DNA of 64,000 nucleotides from contig PYSS01000001.1 of assembly GCA_003049465.1 (NCBI GenBank), positions 62,001 through 126,000 on the forward strand, given 5' to 3'. The notes beneath the pieces are model-generated. The model was given only the letters and a program-made list of their open reading frames with translations. It searched no databases and had not been told where the DNA came from. Source of the DNA: Magnaporthiopsis rhizophila (taxonomy: Eukaryota > Ascomycota > Sordariomycetes > Magnaporthales > Magnaporthaceae). Positions 33,896 through 46,419 of this stretch are shown piece by piece. The position numbers and the translations under genes are program-made. Numbering within the stretch: the stretch's first letter is position 1; each line of letters opens with the position of its first letter.

Positions 33896-35788
33896 ATTAA
33901 TAAGGTCCATTTTTTTGCACCCGGGCCACCAATAAAAGGATATCAAACCAAAAAAACCCGATAGCAACTGCCACACCCCCCGGAGCTGATAATAAAGGCG
34001 AAACTCGAGTCCTGGCTTTTAAAAATGCGGTGTTACAATCGCAAACCTTCTGCTCCTAGGGTAGGGCACCTAGGGGCGGTGTTGAGCAGTACTGGTCTTG
34101 CAAGGTCGCCTTGCACGTGACTCTGGGGTCTGGTAGGAACGTTGTCTGTTATTGTTTGCCCAAGGGATTGCCTTGGAGCTAACTTAGGTTGACTGATGCC
34201 GAAGCCTCAGTCAAGATTACCTGTTTTGCCTGGAGGTCCTGTCCCTACTTATAGGCGGACAACCTCCCTGTTAGATTCCTTGATCTGTGATCTGCTTACA
34301 GATCACAGATCACCCTGGGTCACGTGACCCCACCAGTCCGGCCTTGCCCACTTGGCCCCTGGCCTTCGTAAGTGGGGGGTAAAGGCTTCCCGCTGGGGCT
34401 TAATCCCAGCCCTTCTGCCCCCTGCCAGCTGTGGTCGTAACATGCGGGCAAAAATGGTCACAAATGGTTAAGCGATTGGAGGCGTACAAGCCCAATTTTT
34501 TTATATTTATAACCGTTTTGGAACTTTCAAATCCCTGTACCTCGAGTATATTTTGTAATACGGGATCCAAAAGGCAAACCTAGGAAAGTTCCTAATCAAA
34601 ATTAAGGCGGATTTGAGAAATGTTCGAAACGAAAAAAGGGTAATGTTTAACCTGGTAATAATGCGCCAAAATAAAAAAAAGCCCCTGGGAAATTTTTTGG
34701 CCCGGTGGGATACAAAAAGGTATAAGGCCGGCGCCGGGGGTTAAACCCCCTAAACCTTAATTACCCTTCTAATTATAGCAATATTTCCGGGGTTTTAAAA
34801 AAAGCTTAACCTTAAGGCTGTCACGGTACGATCCCTTATATGAGGACCAAGCATGTCGTAACCCCGGATATGACAACGTTCCCTTTTGCTTTGGTGTAAC
34901 GGGTACTACCTTGGTCTAGTCCCGTGACAAAGGGAATATAATTTTTAACGGTAAAAAGGTTTATTATATTATTAAAAAGGTTCAAAAAAAATTCGATACC
35001 CTCGGCTTTGGTATATGCCCAATAGTATTAGCTTATAAAAAAAATAACAGGATAAAATTTAATATAACCAGTATAACCCTCCCTTTTATCCGGTACTTTT
35101 TTGCAAAAAAAACTAAGTTATTATAAATATAACTATCCCTAAAAAAAGCAGAAACGGTCCGGCCACGGCGATCCGGAATTTTACCATTTTTTAAAACTTT
35201 AATCGGAAATAAAAAAAATAAAAAGGTGGAAAGAACGGAAACCTTTAAACAACCCCCTCGAAAATTGGGTGGCCCAAAAAACCCTAATAATAAATGGTAT
35301 TAAATAATCCCGCACACGTGCAAACCTTTAGTTATTCAAACCCTGGGCTATTTGGGAATTTTATTAGTTTAATATTTAATATAGCCCCGTTATAAGCGTT
35401 TTGGGTATATTATGGATATTATTTTAAAAATTTGCCCAGGTTTGGCCCGGGTAACCAACCCATTAAGGCTAAACTTTGCCGGTGTTAGGCAAAAAAGGCG
35501 GCGTCTCCCAAAAAATTGCCGGGGGTTATTTACTGGCAAAATATGCAAAAGAAAGGCCTCGGGCCTTTATTATGGCGGTACTGTATTACGGAGGGTTATT
35601 AAGGCCACGAGCCGGAAGAAAAAGGATCCCCTTTAGGCATAAAAATTTTAACAAGCCGGGGGCAACCCGTTATTTTCCGAATAACGGTGGGCGCCCCAGC
35701 CGTAATAAGTTTACAGGAAAGGGCCGGTTTGGTTCCTGGCGAATGCCAGTTTTCGAATCGGGAAGGACGAAGCACAGTTATCCCGGAA
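33896..35788 (+). mobile_element. Probable interior of element G, with gag-like remnant and a solo LTR inserted
   Basis: Between the two family-3 repeats (the right one displaced by element D) lies about 1.5 kb plus a 412-bp solo LTR. Around 34500-34720 the + strand encodes, in one frame, a stretch ending with F-N-L-V-I-M-R-Q-N and then G-N-F-L-A-R-W-D. It resembles the R-x-L-R-Q...F-x-x-F-L-A-x-F end of retrotransposon gag. A purine-rich run (GGGAAGGACGAAG) lies at about 35760-35772. Frames at 35412-35892 have no recognised motif. No pol was seen, so the element would be non-autonomous or deleted. Confidence 0.4.
34031..34442 (-). repeat. Solo LTR, family 1 (412 bp) with TSD TGCGG
   Basis: The segment begins TGTTACAATC and ends GGTCGTAACA, with TGCGG immediately before (34026-34030) and after (34443-34447). 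No interior sequence is attached on either side, so it is a solo LTR left by LTR-LTR recombination. It contains a perfect 14-bp inverted repeat with a 4-base loop at 34281-34312. It is one of the least mutated copies in the window. Confidence 0.9.
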
Positions 35789-36112
35789 GCGATTGTTACG
35801 ACCAGAGCCGGCAGGGGACAAAAGGGCTGGGGCTAACCCCCAGCGGGACGCCTTTACCCCGCAGTTATGAAGGCCAAGGGCCAAATAACTAAAGCCAGGT
35901 GGGGAGAAAACCACGTGACCAGGTCACGTAACAATAAAGTGATACGCCCGGTACTGAACGTATCAAAAGTATTATTAGGAACATTTCTGATATTTAGGAA
36001 AACCAATATATCGTTAATATCCCCAGCCCTAAAAATAAAAAGCAGCATAGGTATATAAGGATTAAGGTTTTTTATTGTATTAGATAGTTTTTAATTAAGG
36101 CTTTGGTATTAA

Positions 36113-36567
36113 TGTTACAAACGGTTCTTTGCTCCTAGGGTAGGGTACATTAGGGGAGGTGCTGAGCAGTATGATCTTCATAAGATTGCTTGTGCTGGGG
36201 AACTGGAGTAATAATAAAGGTTTCGATTATTTGCCCAAAGGGTTGCCTTAGTGCTAATTTAGGTTAATTAATACCAAAACCTTAGTTAAAGCTACCTAAT
36301 ACAGTAAAAAGTTTTTCCTTATATACCTGTAGGCCTTTATACCATATTTGTGTTATATTTGCTATATTTATAACAAATATATCACTGTGTTATATTTGTT
36401 ATATTTATAATAAATATATCACCGGTGCTTAAATAAGTGCTTAATTATATAACTCCCTTTTTGGCTTTAGTTATTCGGGCTTTTTGGCCTTTATAATTAC
36501 GGGGTAAAGGCGTACCGCTGGGGGTTAGCCCCAGCCTTTTTGCCCTTTGCTAGTTATAATTATAATA
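36113..36567 (-). repeat. 3' LTR of element C (455 bp)
   Basis: Starts TGTTACAAACGG and ends TTATAATTATAATA, where the partner LTR has GGCCGTAACA. It contains a tandem duplication of about 43 bp with TTATATTTGCTATATTTATAAC (about 36345-36425) that is also present in the partner. Confidence 0.88.
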
Positions 36568-38089
36568 CCAGGTTTCCCTTTTTAAGCCAAATTTTTTTGG
36601 CCAAAACCTGCAGCCCTGTTTTTTTATCAATAATAAATATTTTTTTTCCTTACCACCTTCCGTTCTTTTTTTTTAACAAAATATTTAGTTAGGTGCAAAA
36701 ATATAAACCGGCATTTTTAACCGTTCGTCGAAACAATCTCCTTATTTTTATTATTTTATCCCCTGTTATTATGCCTTTTTGTTCCAATTGCGAAACCGAT
36801 AGCTTCGTTTATTATGATGCGTTTTTGCGCAATTGTTCATATTGCAACCGGTGTATCCGTTTCGGGCGCTTTTATTGCAATGTTCTGGGTCCGTTCTCCA
36901 AGCATTTTTTTATTTACAGCACTTAGCATGCTTGTATAAAAAAAAAGCTAAAAGCTGCAAAAAAAAAGCGTTGGTCGATAAATACAAAAATTAAACGCTT
37001 TTATAAACAAAAAAAACAGTAGCGCAAAAAACTAACCCGCGCGATCCGCCGCAAAATTAGCAATATTAAAAAACTGGAGCAGGTTAAACGGAAAAAGGCC
37101 AAAAAAGCGGCCGCACAGGCCCCTATCGCTCCTCCAGCCTTATTAAACCCCAATTTTCCTTTATTATTTCCGAATTAGGCCAATTATAGGGTTAATCCTA
37201 ACCTTAACCTGTTGGTCCTATTTTAACCAGGTAAATTATTTTGGTACGGGCGTTTCGAGCCGAAATCCAAATTCCGGCACTGGTATTAATTTCTTACCAA
37301 AAGCCTTCCGCCGGTACTTTTTAAAAGTTTTTGGTACACCCTTTAGGTTTATTTTTTTTTCCCAAATACTTTTTTTAATTCTGTACCCTGCTTATTTAAC
37401 CAAATAATATTTAATTTTATCGATAATTTTTTTATCCAAAATTTTTTCGATTTCGTATTTCTGTTTTGGATCGATTTCTATTAATTTATTACTTTTAAAC
37501 CCTAATAATACTGGTTTAAATAAATCGATATAAAAAACCGGATAATTATGCATGGTTAATAATAATTAAAATTCGTAATTAATATCGGAAATTTTCCTCA
37601 AAATTTTGAACGATTCCAATTTTTTATGGTTTAATTTATTACTTAATCGTTTTATTTTAATATTGTGTTAAAAAAGATAAATGTTATTCTTTTTTTTAAA
37701 AATCGGTTTTTCGATCCTTTTTTTATTAGTTTGCATAAATATGCACTATTATAATTCTTTTAATTTTGCCTAAAAATTTTTGTGCAATTTGGTAAATTTT
37801 TTCACCTATATTTCTGTTATTAAGGTATATGGTTCTATTTTGGGTTTTTTATATATTATAGGTATATACCTGTAATTTGTATAAAACGGTATGGTTTTTA
37901 TACTTTTGTGCATTAAACTGTTATACGCAAATTATGCTATAAAAATAATTATACCCAGTTATTTTATTTGTAATTAACAAAATAATATAAATATTATTTT
38001 ATGGTTTGGTTTGTTCGTTTTATTTATTTATTTATTTAAGGATAATAAATTGTAAAAAAGGCATATTTCGTGCCTAAATTTGTTATAAG

Positions 38090-38329
38090 CTATTTCCAAA
38101 ATTTGCTATTAAATAATTTGTTTCGGTTTAAAATTATACATTTTGGTATTTTATATTTTGCAATTATATTCCGGATAAAAATATAAGTTAGGTTTATAAC
38201 TTTTGCGTTTTTTTTAAACGGTAAATATATAGTATATTTGGTAAATTGGTTAATTATTACCATAATATTATTATATTGGATATTTATAAAAAATTCCTTT
38301 AATTTGGATAGCTTTGCAACGAAATCCAT
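38090..38329 (-). pseudogene. Integrase core fragment of element C
   Basis: The frame reads M-D-F-V-A-K-L-S-K-L, then N-I-M-V-I-I-N-Q-F-T-K-Y-T, I-F-I-R-N-I-I-A-K-Y and N-R-N-K-L-F-N-S-K-F-W-K. This is the Gypsy integrase core with Asp-to-Asn replacements. Confidence 0.8.
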
Positions 38330-38839
38330 CGTAATTTTTTACCATATTTTGCTAAATACTGATAAGGGTTATAATAACCCATAAGATTTATACCTGCTGG
38401 TTTTATTTTTTGTATAATTTTTGCAATTTTTAATTGCATTTTTTATTTTGGCACGGGTTTTTATAAATTTATAATATTACCAAAGCCTTTTTTAGGTTTT
38501 AGCAATCCCCTGGTATCCATTAGCTATTTGGCTATAAATTTGCTGGATTTTTTTTGGGGTTCAGCCTTTTTATCGGGTTATTTTGGCTAATGCCCGCTAT
38601 GCCGGGATCAGGGATCTGTTTGGTTTTTTGGCCAAAATTGCGCATATTTTTGGTAGTATATCCACCTAATGGTTTAATTAACAGCTTAAAACATCCGTTT
38701 AGCTATTTTCTAACCTTTTTTTAACCTTAATTCGGAGGTTATAATTTTAAAAAAACTGGCTTTATTAAATTTATTTTTTGTTCAGTATTTGGCTAATAGT
38801 AAATTATAACAGGTTTTTGTGATCGGTATATATTATAAT

Positions 38840-39067
38840 TTAATAATTAGTTTTGCACAAATATATTCTCCATTTTTCCAAAATTTTGATAATAATAAGA
38901 AGCTTTTTATCGTGGATTTGATAATTTAGCTTAGGTTTGTTTAATTTTTGCGAAAAAAATGTGCAAAAATGTAACCTTTTTTGGTCGTTTTGCTGTTCCA
39001 GCTGTTTTTCGATAGCAAAATTTGATACATTAATTTCGATCTCGAAAGGTTTTTCTGGGTTTGGCAT
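38840..39067 (-). pseudogene. RNase H domain fragment of element C
   Basis: The frame reads P-E-K-P-F-E-I-E-I-N-V-S-N-F-A-I, then L-H-F-C-T-F-F-S-Q-K-L, then L-N-Y-Q-I-H-D-K-K-L-L-x-I-I. It matches the Gypsy RNase H pattern in which the catalytic Asp of E-T-D-A-S-D is here Asn. The frame is unusually long for this decayed region. Confidence 0.8.
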
Positions 39068-42000
39068 TATTAATATCGGTATTTGGATAATAGCTTTTTT
39101 TAGTAACTCGAAAATTATTTATTTTTGTATCCCCTAACGGAACTGGGTATTATTTTTGGTAAAATTTATAAATAATATAGCCTTTTTATTAAAATTTCGG
39201 ATAAACCTTCGGTAAAAATTCAAAAATTTTAAAAAGTTTTGTACTTTTTTAACCGTGATAAATATAGGCCAGTTTTTTACCGCCTGTATTTTTTTGGGTT
39301 TTATCCGGATTTTTTTTTATTTAATAATAAACCCGAGGAAAATTACCTCCAGGGAATGCTATATATATTTATCCGGGTTAACCAAAAATTTTGTATCCTG
39401 CAATTTTTGCAATATTTTATGCATATATTGTTTGTATTTTTCCAGCATTTTTGAAAAAATTAGGATATTATTTAAATATATAAGGGCAAAAATATCGAGG
39501 TATTTTTGTAATATATAGTTAATTATTTGCTGAAACGTGGCTGGTGCATTGGTAAACCCGAAGGTTATTACCAGTAATTCGAAAATTCCAAGCTTAATCC
39601 GAAAAGCGGTTTTTTATTTATCCCCCTCCTTAATCCTTAGCAGGCCGTATGCTTTGCGTAAATTTAGGGCTGTAAATTACCGGTTTTTTCCAAACCTGTT
39701 TTTAAATTTGTTAATTAAAAGTAAAAAATACCGATCTTTTATTATTTTCTGATTTAACGAATAATAATCGATATATATCCATTCCTTTCTGTTTTTTTTA
39801 AAAACAAATAAAATTCCGTATCCCATAGGGAAATTAAAAGGTTTGGTAACTCCCTTTTTGATTTTTTCCTTTAACTGTTTTTGTAACAGTTTTTTTTATT
39901 AAGGGTTTAATCGATATAATTTTTGGTACTTAAATTGTGCTTCCGGTTTAAGCTTAATCTTATAATTAAACGGTCCATATTTTGGTAATACCGTTTCCAA
40001 ATTTTTTTGGAATAACCTTTAATATTTATGGTATTTTTCAGGAATATTTTTAAATCCATTTTTGATAATTTTCTGCTTATTAGGCCTGTTTATATTTGTA
40101 TTTATTAATGTTTCGGTTAGTGCGGTTTGTTAGGGCTGATTGTTATATTTTGCTGCTATTACGGTTACCCTTTCTGGCGTCCAATTTTTATTATCCGGGG
40201 CCTGTGATTATTGGGTTTCCTTACTGGTTAATAATAATTTCTTTTATTGGATTTGTTCGGTAACCTAATTTATTAAAGGGTTATATTTTTTAAATTATAG
40301 AAAGCTTAAAATCAGGTTTTTTTTTTCCGTATTTATAATATTCAGGGTTATTTTGCAAATTTTTCCCAGGAGTTGGAATTTAAAATGATCAGTTTTAGTA
40401 TTAATTTTTCCTTTATTAAATATAATTGGTTTTTATTTTATTATTATAAAGTTATATGGTTCCTTTTTTTAATATATCGGAATACCGTACCTTTTTACCG
40501 CTTTTAATAAAAAATAATTTTTTTGGGCTCCACAATCGATTATAATTTTTATTTTTTGCCCTTTCCAGTATATTATTATCCTGATATACTTATATTGGTT
40601 AATAATTATTATTATTAGGGATTTTGCTGGTTATTGCCCTACCTGTGCCCTATTTTCGGGTAAGCTTCCTAATTTTTTGTTTGGGGTGCCTATTTTTGGG
40701 CCTCGATTATTTTTATCGATCGGGCAAACCCATCCATTTAAGCCCTTATTTTTTTTTCTATATGTACCTTACATTTCGGTTTTTTATATATTTGGTATGT
40801 TAAAATTCCTGCTAAATATATTATAAGGTACACTAATAATGGCTCGAAAATTGCTGCGAAATTTTTGTAGCCTATTTTTGCTATTTACCATTTCGGAAAC
40901 TGGTATTCCTATTATAAATATTGCACTAATCCTTTTCCTTTTTTTTGTGGGAAAAAATCGTGCTTTAGCTTTTTGGCTATATACTACCAGCAATTATTAT
41001 ATAAGCATTTAGCCCAAAAAAGTTTATCGTAATAGCCCGCATTAGGGTTTATATTTTTGTAATTTAGCGCATATAGCTGTGTTAACCGCTGATTTAGGTT
41101 TGGAATATTTTCGAGTGGTGCCCCGTAATAAATAATTGATTGGTTATCCTTTAACCAATTTAAAGGCTTTTTTTTATCGTTTTGCGCCAATTTTTTGCGC
41201 ATTAAACCATTAATAGGTTTGGGCTAATCCCAAAATTATCGGTTTATTTCCAAAAACCTAAATAAGGTATATACTTTTTGTACTTTCTTTTTGATTATAA
41301 AGGGTTATTTTCCTATATCGATCAGTTACTAATTAAATTTTTACTGGAATTTTTTGAAATTAATAATATATTATTATTATTATTTATCAAATTTTTTATT
41401 GCTGGGATCCGTTTTTATGGTTTTTTTAAGCGTTAATAGGGTTAATTTTTTTTCTTAGGCTTATATTAAATATATTTGGCCCAAAAGCGGTTCCATCTCC
41501 ATATTTATGTTTAAATTTTCCTTAAAATTATTAACCGAAATATCCGATACGCTTTTATACCGGGCTAATTTTTCGAGCTTCCTGCTTTGTTTAGCGAGCT
41601 TTTTTATTATTGGCATACAATTATTACAGTATTAAACCCCCTCGAATTTTTTCGAATCTCGAGCCATTTTATTATCCTTTTTTTCGGGCATTGCAAAATT
41701 TATAATAATATCTATTTCCTTTTCACTATTATTCCGGGGTCGGCCAATTTGTTGCATTATAACAAACCATTATTTAAAATAATACTTTGTGGCATTTTTA
41801 TCGGAATAATGGGCCATATAATTTTTATCGAAGCAATAAATCCAGCTGAACAATGCTTCGGGGCACAGGCTCCTTTTTGCTATTTGCTTAATCGTTTCGG
41901 GTAACCCTAGGGTTATAGGCTTATATTCTTTTGGCGCACTTTTTTGGCGGAAAACAACCGCTTATCGGTTTTTTTGCGGATAATCCTTTTTAATATATCC

Positions 42001-42935
42001 TTTTTTCCTATATTTGAAATACTTTCCATTTTTTGGATTCTTAAACCTAATATGCTTTTATTTTTTGTACTAGTATATAGCTCCTGCGTTAAAATTTATA
42101 GGTTCAAAATATATATTATAAACCATAAATTATTATTATTTTGCCTTTTTTTAATTAGTTTTATTGCTTTACGCCACTGGCTTAATTTGCTAAAAAATTT
42201 TTTAAAGCAATATTTGTACAGTTTATTGCTAATATAAATGGCTATAGTAACATAATCAACAAAACTTTCAGATTATTCCTGCTTGGATAATTTATTTTTC
42301 ACATTATCCTTTAGTCTTTGATAAAACTAAATTATTTTGGTATTTTTTGTCCAATCAAACTTATTAACCAGTTATTAAAATTTGGAAATATAGGTTAATA
42401 CGGGGCTTTTTTGCCAAAACTGGAGCAACTCTTTTTCGGCCACCCATTTTTTATCGATTTGTCCGAAAACCTTCGCGACCTTTTCTCCAAACTTCTCGAA
42501 ATCGGCAAATACCAGCTTAGTTTTTTTTTTGGATTTATTATGCCCCTTTAAATAATCGAACCAAATAGGTTCAAACTAATCCTTAACTTTACCATCCAGG
42601 CGCATAACCGCATAAGCAATTTTCTGTTTTTTTTGCTGGAAATGGTTTTAATAAAACAGAAAGTACCCTTTATATTTAATCAGGAATATTTTAATTTTGT
42701 TTTCCTTTTTATTATACTTATCAGGCGAAAAAAATTTGTAAAATTTGACAATAATATAAAGCTTAGTTTAAGTTTCCTTAAATTTTTCGATTTCCGCAAT
42801 AAGGGCTTGTATAGCCGCCAAAAAATTGTTATACAATTTGCCAGTAATAATAATACCCTCGGATTTTTTGCCTGCGGTCGATATAATTGCTATTACTCGT
42901 TACTTTTGGTAAGTACTGAACAGAATCAATCAAAA

Positions 42936-43390
42936 TGTTACAAATAGTTTTTTGCTTTTAGGGTAGGGTATATTAGGGGAGGTACTAAACAGTATAATTT
43001 TCACAAGGTTATTTGTGCTGGGGAACTGAAATAATAATAAAAGTCTCGATTATTTGCCCAAAAGGTTACCTTGGTGCTAATTTAGGTTAATTAATGCCAA
43101 GGCCTCAATCAAAACTACCTAACACAGTAAAAAGTTTTCCCTTATATACCCATAGGCCTCTATACCATATTTGTGTTATATTTGCTATATCCATAACAAA
43201 CATATCACCGTGCTATATTTGCTATATTTATAACAAACATATCACTGGTGCTTAAATAAGTGCCTAATCACGTAACTCCCTTTCTGGCCTTAATTATTCG
43301 GGCTCTTTGGCCTTCATAACTGCGGGGTAAAGCCGTACCGCTGGGGGTTAGCCCCAGCCCTTCTGCCCCCTGCCAGCTGTGGCCGTAACA
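42936..43390 (-). repeat. 5' LTR of element C (455 bp)
   Basis: Starts TGTTACAAATAG and ends GTGGCCGTAACA, immediately followed by ATTAA and the resumed LTR of element D. It retains GC-rich sequence at its right end (CTTCTGCCCCCTGCCAGCTG), where its partner is converted to T-rich sequence. Confidence 0.88.
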
Positions 43391-43395
43391 ATTAA

Positions 43396-43550
43396 TTAAC
43401 CTAAATTAGTTCCAAGGCACCCCTTTAGGCAAACAATCAAAACCTTTATTATTACCCCAATTTTTAGCATAAAGCAATTTTGTGAATACCACACTGCTTA
43501 ATACCTTTTTTAGCGTACTTTACCCTAAAAGCAAAGAATTGTTTGTAACA
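43396..43550 (+). repeat. Right-hand piece of the interrupted 5' LTR of element D
   Basis: The piece begins with the LTR block TTAACCTAAATTAG and ends TTTGTAACA. The left-hand piece is 35794-36112. Element C occupies the gap. Confidence 0.9.
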
Positions 43551-44465
43551 TTTTGATTAATTTTATTTAGTATTTACCGAAAATAATAAATAATAGCAAT
43601 TATATTAACTGTTAGCAAAAAACCCGAGGGCGTTATTATTATTAGCAAATTATATAACAATTTTTCGGCGGCTATACAAATATTTATTGCGGAAATCGAA
43701 AAATTTAAAAAAATTTAAATCGAGCCTTATATTGCTGTTAAATTTTACAAATTCCCCTTGCTCAATAAATATAATAGGAAAAAAAGCAAAATTAAAATGT
43801 TCCTAACCAAGTGCAAAAGGTACTTTTTGTTTTATTAAGATCATTTTTAGCGGGAAAAATAAAAAATTGCTTATATAGCTATATGCTTAAATAGCAAGGT
43901 TAAAAATTAATTCGAACCTATTTGGTCCGATTATTTAAAAGGGTATAATAAGTTCAAAAAAAAAACCAAACTAATATTTGCCGATTTTAAGAAATTCGGA
44001 AAAAAGGTTGCCAAAATTTTCGGACAAATTAACAAAAAATGGGTGGCCGAAAGGAAATTGCTTTAATTTCGGCAAAAAGGCCCCGTATTAATTTATATTT
44101 CCGAATTTTAGCAATTTGTTAATAAATTTAACTGAACGGAAAATACCAAAATAACCCAGCTTTATTAAAAGCTAAAAAATAATATAAAAAATAAATTATT
44201 CAAACAGGAATAATTTAAAAATTTTATTAATTATATTATTATAATTGTTCGTATTAATAATAAATTATACAAATAATGCTTTAAAAAAAAAGCCCAGCAA
44301 ATTAAGCCAATAGTGCAAAATAATAAAGCTAACCAAAAAAAAGCAAGATAATAATAATTTACGGTTTATGGTATGCATTTTGGATTTATGGATTTTAGTG
44401 CAGGAGTTATATACCAGTATAAGGAACAAAAATATGTCAGATTTAAAAGCCCGAAAAACGGGAAA

Positions 44466-44506
44466 TGTTTTAAATGTGGAAAAAAAGGGCACATTAAAAA
44501 GGATTG
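44466..44506 (+). pseudogene. Gag zinc knuckle of element D
   Basis: The frame reads C-F-K-C-G-K-K-G-H-I-K-K-D-C, an intact C-x2-C-x4-H-x4-C nucleocapsid knuckle at the end of gag. It is one of the few motifs of this element that escaped mutation. Confidence 0.85.
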
Positions 44507-46419
44507 TTTGCAAAAAAAGCAACAGGCGGCTGTTTTATATTAAGAAAATACACCAAAAAATTACAAGCCTATAACCCCGGATTTATCCAAAACGGTTAGA
44601 TAAGCGGTAATCAGGAGCCTATGTTTTGGAGCATCGTTTAGCTGAATTTATTGTTTCGATAAAAATTGTATGGTTTATTATTTCGATAAAAATGCTATAG
44701 GGTATTACCCTAAGCAATAATTTGCTATAATGCAACAAATTGGCCGATTCCGGGTCGATAATAAAGGGGAAATTAGCGCTATTACCAATTTTATAATGTT
44801 CGAAAAAAAGGATAATATAGCAGTTTAAATTTTAAAAAGATTTGAGGAAATTAGGTGCTGCAGCAACTGTATATTAATAATAGAAAAATTTGCTAAACAA
44901 AACAGGAAGCTCGAAAAATTAGCCCGGAGCAAGGGCATATTAAATACCTCGGTTAATAATTCCGAGAAAAATACAAATATAAATATAAAAATAAAATAAT
45001 TTTTGGGCCAAATATATTGGTTGCAAGCCCAGAAAAAAAAATTGGATTTAACAGAATTCTGAAAAATTGCAAAAATGGGCCCTAATAATAAAAAACCTAG
45101 CAAATAATAATATATGGTTAATTTTAAAAAATTTCAATAAAATCTCAATTAATAACTGATTGATATAAAGAAATAATCCTTTATAACCAAAAAGGAAATA
45201 CGAAAGGTGTATATTTTATTTAGGTTTTTGGAGATAAATTAATGGTTTTGGGATCAGCCTAAACCTATTAAAGGTTTGGTGCGCGAAAAACCGGCGCAAA
45301 ATAATAAAAATAAACCCCTGGATTGGTTAAAAAATAATTAATCGGTTATTTATTATAAGGCATTATTTGAAAATATCCCGAATCTGAACCAGCGGTAAAT
45401 GCAACCATATATATTAAATTATAAAAATATAAACCCTAATGCGGGATATTATAATAAATTATTTTGGGCCAAATACCTGTATAATAATTGCAGGTAATAT
45501 ATGGCCAAAAAACTAAAGTATAATTTTTTTTATAAAAAAAGGGAAAAAAATTAGTGCAATATTTATAACAAAAATATCAGTTTCCGAAATGGTGGATAGC
45601 AAAAATGGGCTATAAAAATTTTACAGCAACTTTTAAATTATTACCAGCGTACCTTATAATATATATGGCAAAAATTTTCACATATTGGATATACAGAAAA
45701 CCGGAATACAAAATCCATATAAAAAAAAAAGCGCAAACCTGAACGGATAAATTTATCCATTTAATAAAAGCAACCGGGGACCGGAAAAGGGCACCCCAAA
45801 TAAAAAATTAAAGGATCCACCCAAAAAAAGGGCACAGGTAGAACAATAACAACCGGCAAAAACCCTAATAATAACGATTAATAACCAGTACAAATATATC
45901 AAAATAATAATATACTAAAAAAAACAAAAAATAAAAACCATAATTGATTACAAAATACAAAAAAATTATTTTTTACCAAAAATAATAAAAAAATATAGTA
46001 TTCCAATATATTAAAAAAAGGAATTATGTAACCTTATAATAATAAAATAGAAGCCAATTACATTTAATAAAAAAAAGATCGATATTAAAATTAATCATTT
46101 CAAATTTTAATTTTTGAAAAAAACCTGCAAAATAATTCTGAATATTATAAATATAAAAAAGGAAAACCTAATTTTAGGCCTTCCATAATTTAAAAAGTAT
46201 AATCCTTTAATAAATTGGATTACCGAACAAATTTAATAAAAAAAATTATTATTAATTAATAAAAAAGCCTAATAGCCACGGGCCCCGGATAATAAAAATC
46301 GAATGCCAAAAAGGGTAACCATAACGGCAACAGAATATAGCAATTAACCCTAGCAAACCATACCAACCGAAATATTAATAAACACGGATATTAACAAACC
46401 TAACAAGCAAAAAATCACC

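Larger units (their letters stand above)
36113..43390 (-). mobile_element. Element C: Ty3/Gypsy retrotransposon inserted in the 5' LTR of element D
   Basis: Two 455-bp LTRs (36113-36567 and 42936-43390) flank a 6.4-kb interior. The target duplication ATTAA is perfect (36108-36112 and 43391-43395), and removing C restores a continuous LTR of element D. The - strand carries gag (about 42930-41840), RNase H (39067-38840), integrase (38329-38090) and a chromodomain region further left. The interior is homologous to that of D throughout. The left LTR is strongly A/T-shifted relative to the right one, differing mainly by transitions. Confidence 0.92.

Noticed and set aside
33689..33976. 95-codon - strand frame near the family-3 repeat
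   Set aside because: It runs across the repeat and its border without motif; the same repeat at 50418 does not preserve the frame.
39239..39752. Phe/Ile/Tyr-rich membrane-like frames on the + strand of element C
   Set aside because: They are the antisense of A-rich Gypsy pol on the - strand. Similar hydrophobic frames occur throughout the AT blocks for the same reason.
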